Shown: positions 53,977 through 61,976 of the stretch, one piece after another
Position numbering within the stretch: position 1 is the stretch's first letter
Layout of the letters: each line of letters begins with the position of its first letter
Assembly: GCF_013744875.1 (NCBI RefSeq)
Contig: NZ_CP059399.1
Coordinates: 5,828,001 to 5,892,000 of the forward strand
Reading direction: 5' to 3'
Length of the DNA: 64,000 bases
Source of the DNA: Nocardia huaxiensis
GTDB lineage: Bacteria; Actinomycetota; Actinomycetes; Mycobacteriales; Mycobacteriaceae
Made by a program: the position numbers and the translations under genes
Notes under the pieces: generated by a model
The model's database searches: none
Told to the model about the DNA's origin: nothing
The model's input: the letters and a program-made list of their open reading frames with translations, nothing else

Positions 53977-55554
53977 TCAGTCGATTCGGCCGATCTTGCG
54001 CGCGGCCAGCCGCGCGCGGGGCCGCAGATTCGCGACCCTGCCCGCCGTGCCGTACAGCAACTGGACGGCTTTGAGCAGCGTGGGCGAGATTCGCGCATCG
54101 GTCGGGTAGAAGTGCACGTCCCGGTCGGGGAACGAGCGGGCGACCAGGACCGACTGCTTCTTGCAGAACTTCCGGATGCCGTCCGCGCCGTGGCGGGTCC
54201 CGATGCCGGAGGTCTTGACGCCGCCCATCGGAAGCCCGAGCGCGAAACAGTGCGTGAGCATGTCGTTGACCGAGACCGAGCCGGCCTCGATCCGCCGGGC
54301 CAGCTGTTCACCGCGTTTGCGGTCGCGGGTCATGATCGTCGCGGCGAGACCGTATTTCGAGTCGTTGGCCAGCCGCAGGGCTTCCTCCGCGTCGGCGACC
54401 CGCATGATGGGGATCAGCGGCCCGAAGGTCTCCTCGGTCATGCAGGTCATCGAATGATCCACGCCCACAAGCACAGTCGGCTGATAGAAGCGGCCCGGAC
54501 CGTCGGTGACGGGCTTCCCGCCCACGAGCACTCGCGCGCCCTTGGCTTCGGCATCACGGACCTGCGCATCGATGATCCCGACCTGGGCTTCGGTGATGAT
54601 CGCGCCGACATCGACGGCGCCCGGTGCGACGGGCACGCCCTGCCGCAGCGCTTCCACCTTGGCGACAACACGAGTCACGAACTCGTCGTACACCGGCGCT
54701 TCGACGTAGAACCGCTCGGTCGACAGGCACACCTGACCGCTGTTGACGTTCGCCCCGAACACCGCGAGATTCGCGGCGCGTTCGATATTGGCGTCCGCCA
54801 GCACGATCATCGGATCCTTGCCGCCGAGCTCCAGCGAGACCGGGATCAGTCGTTGCGCCGCCTGCGCGCCGATCTTGCGGCCGGTCGCCGTGGACCCGGT
54901 GAACATCACCATATCGGCCACATCGACCACGGCAGCACCGGTTTCACCGGCACCGGTCGCGACCTGGAAGACCGCACGCGGCATACCGCACTCGATGAGG
55001 CCACGCCGGACGATCTCGATGGACAGCGGGGTGATCTCCGAGGGCTTCAGGATCACCGCGTTGCCGGCGGCCAGCGCGGGAATGGAGTCACCGAATCCGA
55101 TGGTGATCGGGAAGTTCCACGGCGCGATGATGCCCACCAGACCATGCGGCACGTAGTGGGCGCGCAACTTCTTGCCGAGTACGAACGGCGAGGTCTGCGC
55201 GATTCGCTTGCTGCGCAGATGCTTTGCGGCATTATCGGCCCAATAGCCCAGTGCTGTCAGTGGATACGCCAGCTCGAGCACGCTGTCCTCGAAGACCCGG
55301 CCGGTCTCGGCCTGCACCACCTCCAGGAGTTCGTCGGCATGGTCGGCCATCCACCGCTGCATGCGGCGGAACACCACCGCACGTCCCTCGAAACCCAGCG
55401 CCTGCCAGGCGGGTTGAGCCTCACGTCCGCGCTCGGCCAGGGCGGCGACCTCGGCGGCGTCCAGCACCGGCGCGGCGCCGATCCTGGTCCCGGTCGCCGG
55501 GTTGACGACCACGAGTTCGGCCGGACCCTGTGGTTCGGCGCTGGTTACGGTCAT
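53977..55554 (-). CDS. aldehyde dehydrogenase (succinate-semialdehyde-dehydrogenase-like)
   Basis: A 525-residue aldehyde dehydrogenase with IIAPWNFPITIGFGD, FTGSTATGRKI, ELGGKDPMIVL and nucleophilic Cys in NSGQVCLSTERFYV. It is longer at the C-terminus than its neighbour (tail RDVHFYPTDARISPTLLKAVQLLYGTAGRVANLRPRARLAARK), as in membrane-associated fatty aldehyde dehydrogenases. ATG 55554 has AAGGA nine bases upstream. An in-frame ATG at 55587 overlaps the preceding stop (ATGA) and is the alternative, adding 11 residues. Confidence 0.9.
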   Translation of the reverse strand: MTVTSAEPQGPAELVVVNPATGTRIGAAPVLDAAEVAALAERGREAQPAWQALGFEGRAVVFRRMQRWMADHADELLEVVQAETGRVFEDSVLELAYPLTALGYWADNAAKHLRSKRIAQTSPFVLGKKLRAHYVPHGLVGIIAPWNFPITIGFGDSIPALAAGNAVILKPSEITPLSIEIVRRGLIECGMPRAVFQVATGAGETGAAVVDVADMVMFTGSTATGRKIGAQAAQRLIPVSLELGGKDPMIVLADANIERAANLAVFGANVNSGQVCLSTERFYVEAPVYDEFVTRVVAKVEALRQGVPVAPGAVDVGAIITEAQVGIIDAQVRDAEAKGARVLVGGKPVTDGPGRFYQPTVLVGVDHSMTCMTEETFGPLIPIMRVADAEEALRLANDSKYGLAATIMTRDRKRGEQLARRIEAGSVSVNDMLTHCFALGLPMGGVKTSGIGTRHGADGIRKFCKKQSVLVARSFPDRDVHFYPTDARISPTLLKAVQLLYGTAGRVANLRPRARLAARKIGRID

Positions 55555-55586
55555 GACGGTTGGTCCTTCACGTGTCGCCGGACTCA

Positions 55587-57032
55587 TCAGGGCAGATAGA
55601 TCGACTTGTACTGCTGGTAGGCGGCCAGCCCCTCGGGACCGAGCTCACGGCCCAGGCCGCTGTCCTTGACACCGCCGAACGGCGCGCCGTGGTCCATGGT
55701 GTAGCCGTTGACGCCGATGCTGCCGGTCTGCACCCGGCGGGCAAGGGCCGCACCGCGTTCCACATCGGAGGTCCAGACCGTGCCACCGAGGCCGTAGGGC
55801 GAGTCGTTGGCCTGGCGCACGGCATCCGCGTCGTCGTCGAACGGGATGACCGCGAGCACGGGGCCGAAGATCTCCTCGCGCGCGACGGTGGAGTTGTTGT
55901 CCACGTCGGCGAAGACTGTCGGTTCGACAAACCAGCCGCGGTCGAACCCGGCGGGACGTCCGCCGCCGACGGTGATGCGCCCGCCTTCGGCCTTGCCCTT
56001 GGCGATGTAGCCCTCGATGATCTCCCGCTGCCCGGCGCTGGCCACCGGACCGATAACCGTCGAACGGTCCAGGGGGTCACCGATTCTCAGTGCGCGCACC
56101 ATATCGCTGAGCGCGTCCACGACCTCGCCGTAGCGGCTGCGCGGCGCGAGGATGCGGGTACAGATGTAGCAGCTCTGGCCCTGGTTCATCAGGCTGGCCG
56201 CGAACAGGTTCGGGATCACGGCCGAGAGATCGGCATCGTCGAGGATCAGGGCCGCCGACTTGCCGCCGAGTTCGAGTGTGACCGGCTTCAGCAGTCGCCC
56301 ACAGGTTTCCGCGATCGCGCGCCCGGCATCGGTGGAGCCGGTGAACGCGATCTTGTCCACGCCCGGATGGGCGACCAGGTGGGCGCCCGCAGTCCGTCCC
56401 GAGCCCGGGACGATATTCAGTACGCCCGCGGGCAGTTCCGCCGCGGCGGCGGCCTCGGCGATCAGCATGGCGTCGAGCACGGTCTCCGAGGACGGCTTCA
56501 TGACGACGGTGCATCCGGCGGCCAGCGCGGGGGCGATCTTGAAGAAGGCCAGGGTCTGCGGGAAGTTCCACGGCACAATCGCGCCGACCACGCCGAGGGG
56601 TTCGCGGCGCACCTCGGTGTTGCCGACGACCAGCGAACGGCGCACCTCGCTGGTGGGCAACTGCTGAATCAGCTCGGCGTAGTAGCGGAGCATGGTCACC
56701 GGGACGGTGCCCTCGACCGGCTTGCCGAAGCGAATCGGCATACCGTTCTGCGCGCTGACCCGGCGCACCATTTCCGCACTGCGAGTGACCAATTCGGCCG
56801 CGAAGCGCTCCAGGACCGCCGCGCGCCGTGCCGGCTCCCAGGTGGCCCAGCCGTTCGGATCGTCGAAGGCCCGGCGCGCGGCGGCGACCGCGGCATCGAT
56901 ATCGGCCGGGCCGCCGGCGGGCACGCTGCCCAGCAGCTCCTCGGTGGCGGCCGAATACGCTTCGATGCGCTGCTCCGACGACGGCCGGGTCCACGCCCCT
57001 CCGATGTACAGCGAGCCGTAATCCACCGTCAT
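55587..57032 (-). CDS. NAD(P)-dependent aldehyde dehydrogenase
   Basis: A 481-residue paralogue of the enzyme at 7205-8662: DYGSLYIGGAWTRPS, IVPWNFPQTLAFFKIAPALAAGCTVV, ELGGKSAALILDDADL, nucleophilic Cys in NQGQSCYICTR, EEIFGPVLAVIPFDDD, GAPFGGVKDSGLGRELGPEGL. It would convert the aldehyde from the coupled alcohol dehydrogenase to an acid. ATG 57032 overlaps the stop of that gene (ATGA). The frame extension to 57296 is shadow. Confidence 0.93.
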   Translation of the reverse strand: MTVDYGSLYIGGAWTRPSSEQRIEAYSAATEELLGSVPAGGPADIDAAVAAARRAFDDPNGWATWEPARRAAVLERFAAELVTRSAEMVRRVSAQNGMPIRFGKPVEGTVPVTMLRYYAELIQQLPTSEVRRSLVVGNTEVRREPLGVVGAIVPWNFPQTLAFFKIAPALAAGCTVVMKPSSETVLDAMLIAEAAAAAELPAGVLNIVPGSGRTAGAHLVAHPGVDKIAFTGSTDAGRAIAETCGRLLKPVTLELGGKSAALILDDADLSAVIPNLFAASLMNQGQSCYICTRILAPRSRYGEVVDALSDMVRALRIGDPLDRSTVIGPVASAGQREIIEGYIAKGKAEGGRITVGGGRPAGFDRGWFVEPTVFADVDNNSTVAREEIFGPVLAVIPFDDDADAVRQANDSPYGLGGTVWTSDVERGAALARRVQTGSIGVNGYTMDHGAPFGGVKDSGLGRELGPEGLAAYQQYKSIYLP

Positions 57033-58138
57033 GGGGTGTCCTTTCCTGGAACCAGCACGGGTTTGATCACCGCACCGGATTTCATGGCCTGCTCGGCGGC
57101 GTCGATACGCGCCAGCGGGAAGAGTTCGATCAGTTCGTGGAACGGGAAGCGGTCCTGCCGCCACAGCTCGATCAGCTTGGGAATCAACAGCTTCGGCACA
57201 CTGTCGCCTTCGAGGATGCCCTTGATGGTGCGGCCGAAAGCCAGCTGGTCGGGGCGGACCATCAAGGGTTTCAGCTGCACACCGACACATCCGCACACAC
57301 CGCGCAGCCGCAGTACGTCGATGGCGGTCGACACCACCTCCGGGACTCCCGTGGTGTCCAGGGAGAAGTCCAGGCCGCCGGGTGCCAGCGCCTTGATCGT
57401 CTCGGTCAACCTGTCCGTGTCGGCGACGAACGTATGTGTGGCCCCGAGTTTTTCGGCCAGCCTCAGCCGGTCCGGATTGCGATCGACCGCGACTATGGTG
57501 GCGGCCCCGGCTACCTTGGCCGCCATGACGGCCGACAGGCCCACCGTGCCGGTGCCGAACACCGCCAGCGAGTCTCCGGCGCCGAGACCGAGGGAGGTGA
57601 AAACCGAACCCGCGCCGGTCAATATGCCGCAGGACAGCGGCCCCAGCAGTTCGATCGGCAGCGTGGGATCGACCTTGATGGCGTTGCGCGCCGACACCAC
57701 ACTGAACTCGGCGAACGACGACTGCCCGAACCAGTTGCCCATGATCGGTTCCCCGGCGGCGTCCCGCACCGTCGTCGACCGGCCCGGACGGAAGCCGGAC
57801 ATATTGCGCGGCCAGAACGATTCGCAGTAGGCGGGCTGGGCGTCGAGACAGTTGCGGCAGGCACCGCAGGAGTCGAACGACAGCACCACATGGTCACCCA
57901 CCGCGAGGTCGGTGACGCCGGGCCCGAGGGCGACGACCTCGCCCGCGCCCTCGTGTCCCGCGATGATCGGCGGCTTGCACATCGGGGTGCGCGGCAGGAA
58001 GTCACTGTGGCAGATGCCGGTTCCCGCGATGCGAACGAGCACCTGCCCGTACCCGGGTGCGTCGAGCTCGACATCCTCGATCCGGAAGGGACCGTCGGCG
58101 GCGCGCAATACCGCCGCCCGCGTGCGGACCGATGTCAT
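57029..58138 (-). CDS. zinc-containing alcohol dehydrogenase (MDR family)
   Basis: A 369-residue enzyme, paralogous to that at 8707-9801. Catalytic zinc region GTGICHSDFLPRTP and GHEGAGEVVALG; structural zinc loop SCGACRNCLDAQPAYC; Rossmann motif FGTGTVGLSAVMAAKVAGA and VAVDRNPDRL. ATG 58138 (MTSVRTRAAVLRAADGP) was preferred over the longer frame. It heads the unit alcohol dehydrogenase, two aldehyde dehydrogenases, phosphotransferase, under operator F. Confidence 0.92.
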   Translation of the reverse strand: MTSVRTRAAVLRAADGPFRIEDVELDAPGYGQVLVRIAGTGICHSDFLPRTPMCKPPIIAGHEGAGEVVALGPGVTDLAVGDHVVLSFDSCGACRNCLDAQPAYCESFWPRNMSGFRPGRSTTVRDAAGEPIMGNWFGQSSFAEFSVVSARNAIKVDPTLPIELLGPLSCGILTGAGSVFTSLGLGAGDSLAVFGTGTVGLSAVMAAKVAGAATIVAVDRNPDRLRLAEKLGATHTFVADTDRLTETIKALAPGGLDFSLDTTGVPEVVSTAIDVLRLRGVCGCVGVQLKPLMVRPDQLAFGRTIKGILEGDSVPKLLIPKLIELWRQDRFPFHELIELFPLARIDAAEQAMKSGAVIKPVLVPGKDTP

Positions 58139-58231
58139 GACGCGCCACGGAAACGAGCGGACGCGCTGGAGAGAGAGGCCACGTTGCCACACCTTTCGAG
58201 ATTCGTGTGCACCGCACACATCATACGATGC

Positions 58232-58249
58232 TGACCGCCCGTACAGTCA
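58232..58249. promoter_or_regulatory. TGACCG-type operator, site F (alcohol dehydrogenase unit)
   Basis: TGACCGCCCGTACAGTCA; one base (A for G) departs from the palindromic arm. On the minus strand it overlaps TTGACT (58250-58245); TATGAT (58225-58220) 19 bases on is a possible -10 box. It is 94 bases before the alcohol dehydrogenase ATG. The 23 bases from 58231 are identical to those at site G. Confidence 0.8.
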
Positions 58250-58253
58250 ATAA

Positions 58254-60002
58254 CTAGTCGCGGGACTCATCCGAGGACACGGCCCGCTCCCGCGCCTGTT
58301 CGACCGGGAAGATCGGCAGGCGCAGCGCCGCCGGCGCTTCGACCGGCACCACCGGACTACGCGGCGCGACCGGGTGCACCAGCCGGTAGCCCGCACCCAG
58401 TGGCGGGCGCGGGTCCGCGTCGCCCTTGTTGGGCCACAGGGCGACGGCGCGTTCGGCTTGGGCGGTGATCGTCAGCGACGGATTCACGCCGAGATTGGCG
58501 GTGATCGCCGACCCGTCGATCACATGCGCGCCCGGATAGCCGTACAGCCGCTGATACGGATCGATCACACCGGCGTCCGGCGAATCGCCGATCGGGCAAC
58601 CGCCGAGAAAGTGGCCGGTACTCGGGATATTGAACAGATCGAAAGTGGTGCCCTTGGGTACACCGTCGATCTTCTCGGCAATCCGGCGATCGACGTCGTG
58701 GGCCGCCGGAATCCACACCGGTGGCTTGGGGCCGGGGCCCGGACGGGTCGTCATGCGCCGACCGAACAGGCCGCGCCTGGTGTAGGTGATCAGCGAATTG
58801 CCGCTGGTCTGCATGACCAGCAGGCCGATCGTCTGCTGCGACCATCGGCGCGGGTTGTGCATCCTGCCCAGCGTGCGCCAACTGCGCAGCGCGACAACGA
58901 GTCCGGAGATGATCCGGGGCCGGCCGGGCTCCGGGTCCACCAGCACGGTGGTGGTGAGGCCGAGCAGGTTGCTGCCGGGGCCGCCCAGGCGACCGGCCTC
59001 GACGTGGGTTTCGTCGTCCGGATGGAACGACGAGGTGATGCAGACGCCCTTGCTGTAGTCCGCATCCTTGCGCAAGGACCGCGGATAGAGGACGGCCTCG
59101 GAGTTGGTGCGCGTCAAAGTGCCCAGGGCAGCGGAGATTTCCGGCATCATGCCGGTGTCTCTGAGCTTGTGCAGCAGTCGCTGGGTGCCGAGGGCGGCGG
59201 CCGAGAACACCACCTGCTCAGCGGTGAAGACTCGGCGTTCCTTGCGCAGCCAGCGGCCGGTCCGCACGGTTTCGATACGGAACCCGCCACCGGGCAAGGG
59301 GCGCACGCCGGTGACCGTCGTCAGCGGATGCACTGTGGCACCGGCTTTCTCGGCCAGGTACAGGTAGTTCTTGACAGTGGTGTTCTTGGCATTGTGCCGA
59401 CACCCGACCACACATTCGCCGCAGTTCAAGCAGGTGTTGCGAGCGGGACCCACGCCACCGAAGAACGGGTCCGGCACCGAAGCCCCCGGGGCCGTACCGT
59501 TCTCACCGAAGTACACGCCGACGCGGGCACGGTGGTAGGTCTCGCCACGGCCCATATCCTGCGCGACCTCCCGCAGCAGCTCGTCCGACAGCGTCTCGCG
59601 GGGCACCTCGGCCACGCCCAGCATGCGTTCGGCCTGGTCGAAGTAGGGTGCCAACTCGGTTTTCCAGTCGGTGATGTGACCCCACTGCGGATCGCTGTAG
59701 AAGGCGTCCAGCGGCCGGTACAGGGTGTTGCCGTACACCAGCGAGCCACCGCCGACACCCGCGCCCGCGGTGAGGAAGGTGTCGCGCAGCAGTGTCATTC
59801 GCGTGATCCCGTAGCAGCCCAGATACGGGGCCCACAGGTACCGCCGCACCCGCCAGGAGGTCTCGGCGAACTCGTGGTCGGCGAAGCGCCGACCGGCCTC
59901 CAGAACCGCTACGCGGTAACCCTTTTCGGTGAGTCGCAGCGCGCTGACGCTGCCCCCGAAGCCGGACCCGACGATCATGACGTCGTAGTCGAATGCCTTC
60001 AT
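58254..60002 (-). CDS. choD: GMC oxidoreductase, ChoD-like (putative cholesterol oxidase family)
   Basis: A 582-residue FAD protein. The dinucleotide motif is VGSGFGGSVSALRLTEKGYRVAVLEAGRR (11-39). GAGVGGGSLVYGNTLYRP and the C-terminal HFLGGCPIGDSPDAGVIDPYQRLYGYPGAHVIDGS...GVNPSLTITAQAERA match M. tuberculosis ChoD (Rv3409c) as I recall it. ChoD was named a cholesterol oxidase, but its true substrate is disputed. A C-x2-C-x2-C-x3-C motif (Cys191, 194, 197, 201) is conspicuous. No secretion signal. GAAGGAG precedes ATG 60002. Single-gene unit under operator G. Confidence 0.88.
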   Translation of the reverse strand: MKAFDYDVMIVGSGFGGSVSALRLTEKGYRVAVLEAGRRFADHEFAETSWRVRRYLWAPYLGCYGITRMTLLRDTFLTAGAGVGGGSLVYGNTLYRPLDAFYSDPQWGHITDWKTELAPYFDQAERMLGVAEVPRETLSDELLREVAQDMGRGETYHRARVGVYFGENGTAPGASVPDPFFGGVGPARNTCLNCGECVVGCRHNAKNTTVKNYLYLAEKAGATVHPLTTVTGVRPLPGGGFRIETVRTGRWLRKERRVFTAEQVVFSAAALGTQRLLHKLRDTGMMPEISAALGTLTRTNSEAVLYPRSLRKDADYSKGVCITSSFHPDDETHVEAGRLGGPGSNLLGLTTTVLVDPEPGRPRIISGLVVALRSWRTLGRMHNPRRWSQQTIGLLVMQTSGNSLITYTRRGLFGRRMTTRPGPGPKPPVWIPAAHDVDRRIAEKIDGVPKGTTFDLFNIPSTGHFLGGCPIGDSPDAGVIDPYQRLYGYPGAHVIDGSAITANLGVNPSLTITAQAERAVALWPNKGDADPRPPLGAGYRLVHPVAPRSPVVPVEAPAALRLPIFPVEQARERAVSSDESRD

Positions 60003-60051
60003 CGCATCTCCTTCGGGCCATCCCAATGTGACCCGGGCAACACAATGCCAC

Positions 60052-60069
60052 TGACCGCCCGTACAGTCA
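60052..60069. promoter_or_regulatory. TGACCG-type operator, site G (GMC oxidoreductase)
   Basis: TGACCGCCCGTACAGTCA, the same as site F, with the flanks TGACCG...AATAA also shared. It is 50 bases before the GMC oxidoreductase ATG and overlaps a minus-strand TTGACT (60070-60065). CATTGT 17 bases further is a weak -10 candidate. Confidence 0.8.
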
Positions 60070-60079
60070 ATAATAGGTT

Positions 60080-61000
60080 CTACGGCTTCCGGCGCTGGGC
60101 CGCTACCCGCGCCGCGATCTGCGACCCGTAGAGATCGGGGTAACCACTTGCGGCCTGGATCGCTGCGCTCCAGCGGCCGACCGTATCGACGAGCTCATCG
60201 ACATCGCCGCGCAGCGCCTCGACAGCAGGTCGCAGCTGGCGGTCTGTTGCCAATTCGATCTGCTCGCGCGCCAGCCGTCCGGCCGGGGAAAGCCGATCGC
60301 CGTCGAACACGCCGCAGTCTTGCAGGCGGCGCGTCGCGGCATCGAGCTGCGCGTCGGTCCATGCCCTGGTGTGCACATAGGTGCGGGGCGGCAGGCCCCA
60401 CCACTGCTCACTGACCAGCCCGATCTCGACGGCGTCGAAACCCGCCGCGATCCAGGCCGCGGTGTGCGAGTCGCCGCGGTACTCGCGAAGCCGGTCAGCC
60501 AACGCCCAGGCCCGGCCCAGCGGATCGTCGGGGAGAGCGAGTGCACACAGGCCCGCGAACAGCGGACGACCCGCCATCGGCAGGGGTTCGGTTGCGCGAG
60601 TGAGTAATTCGATCACGCGGTCGAGGCCGCCGGGCTTCTCACCGATCATCCGGCGCAACGAGTTCGTTGCCCCGCGCCGGCGAACGGCGGCGATCGAGGC
60701 GGGATCGGTGAGCGCGCGGCCACGCTCGATCGCCGCCGTGACCATGCCCGGTTCGAACACCGCGAACGCGGCGGCGACGACCGCGCCGGATGCGTGACCG
60801 AGGGCCGCGCCGCGGCTGGTGTTGTAGGCATCGCGATTCGAGGTCTGCGCACCGCCGGGAAGCGAGCCGCGACCGGCACCGAATCCGAGCGCCGCGTACT
60901 CGGCGTTCGCTTCGGCAGAGAAGTACACCTGCCCGGCGAAGGGCTCGATCGCGGCCCACAGGGCTCGCGCGCGGGCACTCACTTCGGCACCGGTGATCAT
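60080..61000 (-). CDS. SCO6745-like protein of unknown function, copy 1
   Basis: A 306-residue soluble all-helical protein beginning MITGAEVSARARALWAAIEPFAGQVYFSAEANAEY. The pattern ARALWxAIEPFAGQVYFxxExxAxY, RGAALGxAxGxVVAAAFAVFEP, LREYRGDSHTAAW and LPPRTYVxxRxWT recalls the actinobacterial SCO6745-like family, whose function is unknown to me. No enzyme motif is evident. ATG 61000 overlaps the stop of the second copy. Its place in a FadD-led unit of the lipid regulon suggests a role in acyl metabolism. Confidence 0.8.
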   Translation of the reverse strand: MITGAEVSARARALWAAIEPFAGQVYFSAEANAEYAALGFGAGRGSLPGGAQTSNRDAYNTSRGAALGHASGAVVAAAFAVFEPGMVTAAIERGRALTDPASIAAVRRRGATNSLRRMIGEKPGGLDRVIELLTRATEPLPMAGRPLFAGLCALALPDDPLGRAWALADRLREYRGDSHTAAWIAAGFDAVEIGLVSEQWWGLPPRTYVHTRAWTDAQLDAATRRLQDCGVFDGDRLSPAGRLAREQIELATDRQLRPAVEALRGDVDELVDTVGRWSAAIQAASGYPDLYGSQIAARVAAQRRKP

Positions 61001-61920
61001 CGACTCTCCCCCATCCCGTAGCTGACGATCCGAGCCGACTCGAGTCGATCCGCTCCGGTGAGATCGGGGTAGCTGTTCACCATCAAGGCCGCGCTCCACG
61101 CTCCGAGCAGACCGACGAGTTCGTCGAGGTCGTCGCCCAATGCGTCAGTCGCGCCGCGCAATTGCCGGTCCGTCGCGACCTCGACAGCTTCGCGGGCCTG
61201 CGCGCCCGTCGCGGTGAGTCCCTCGCTGTCGACGTGGCCGCGGGCCATCAGTCGCGCGTGCGCCGAGTCGAGCTGCTCCGTCGTCCATCCGCGGGACCGG
61301 ACGTAGGTGCGCGGGGGCAACCCGCGCATCAGCTCACCGACCAGACCGATCTCGGCGGCGTCGTATCCGGCCGCGTTCCAGGCCGCCGTATGCGAGTCGC
61401 CACGGTACTCCCGCAGACAATCGGCCAGACGCCAGGCGCGACCGAGCGAACTGTCGGGCAGGTCGAGCGAATACACCCCGGCGAACAGCGGACGCCCTTC
61501 GGGCCGTAGCTCTTTCACCGCACGCGCCAGCAGGGCGGTCACCCGCTCGATCCCGGCCGGGCGCGGTCCGAGTACCCGTTCGAGTTGCGCGATCGCACCG
61601 GCGGTACGCGCCTCGGATATCGTCGCCGCATCGGTGAGCCGCCACCCGTGATCGACACCGGCCATGACGACATTCGGCTCGAATACGGCGAAGGCCGCAG
61701 CCACCACGGACCCGGCGACCTGGCCCATCGCCGCACCGCGACTCGTGAAATACGCTGCCGCATCAGGAGTTCGGACATTGCCCAGAGCGCCGCCCGGCGC
61801 GAAACCGAGACGTTCGTAGGCGGCATGACACTCCGGCGCGAAGTACACCTGCCCGGCGAGGGGCTCGATCGCCCCACGCAGCGCCCGCGCTCGGCGGCTC
61901 GACTCATCGGTCGCCGGCAT
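60997..61920 (-). CDS. SCO6745-like protein of unknown function, copy 2
   Basis: A 307-residue paralogue of the preceding protein, with the same block order (RGAIEPLAGQVYFAPECHAAYERLGF; SRGAAMGQVAGSVVAAAFAVFEPNVV; CLREYRGDSHTAAWNAAGYDAAEIGLV; LPPRTYVRSRGWT; REAVEVATDRQL). ATG 61920 (MPATDESSRRARAL). The two proteins are of equal length and translationally coupled, so a heterodimer is plausible. It follows the FadD gene by 56 bases. Confidence 0.8.
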   Translation of the reverse strand: MPATDESSRRARALRGAIEPLAGQVYFAPECHAAYERLGFAPGGALGNVRTPDAAAYFTSRGAAMGQVAGSVVAAAFAVFEPNVVMAGVDHGWRLTDAATISEARTAGAIAQLERVLGPRPAGIERVTALLARAVKELRPEGRPLFAGVYSLDLPDSSLGRAWRLADCLREYRGDSHTAAWNAAGYDAAEIGLVGELMRGLPPRTYVRSRGWTTEQLDSAHARLMARGHVDSEGLTATGAQAREAVEVATDRQLRGATDALGDDLDELVGLLGAWSAALMVNSYPDLTGADRLESARIVSYGMGESR

Positions 61921-61976
61921 GACTACCCAGCCCCTCACCTTCGACTGACGGATCAGAATCCAGTTCGCGGACAGTG

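Noticed and set aside
55560..57830. Plus-strand open frame of 756 codons
   Set aside because: It is antisense to two aldehyde dehydrogenases and the alcohol dehydrogenase with clear family motifs; its own translation has no recognisable domain. High GC at third positions keeps such frames open.
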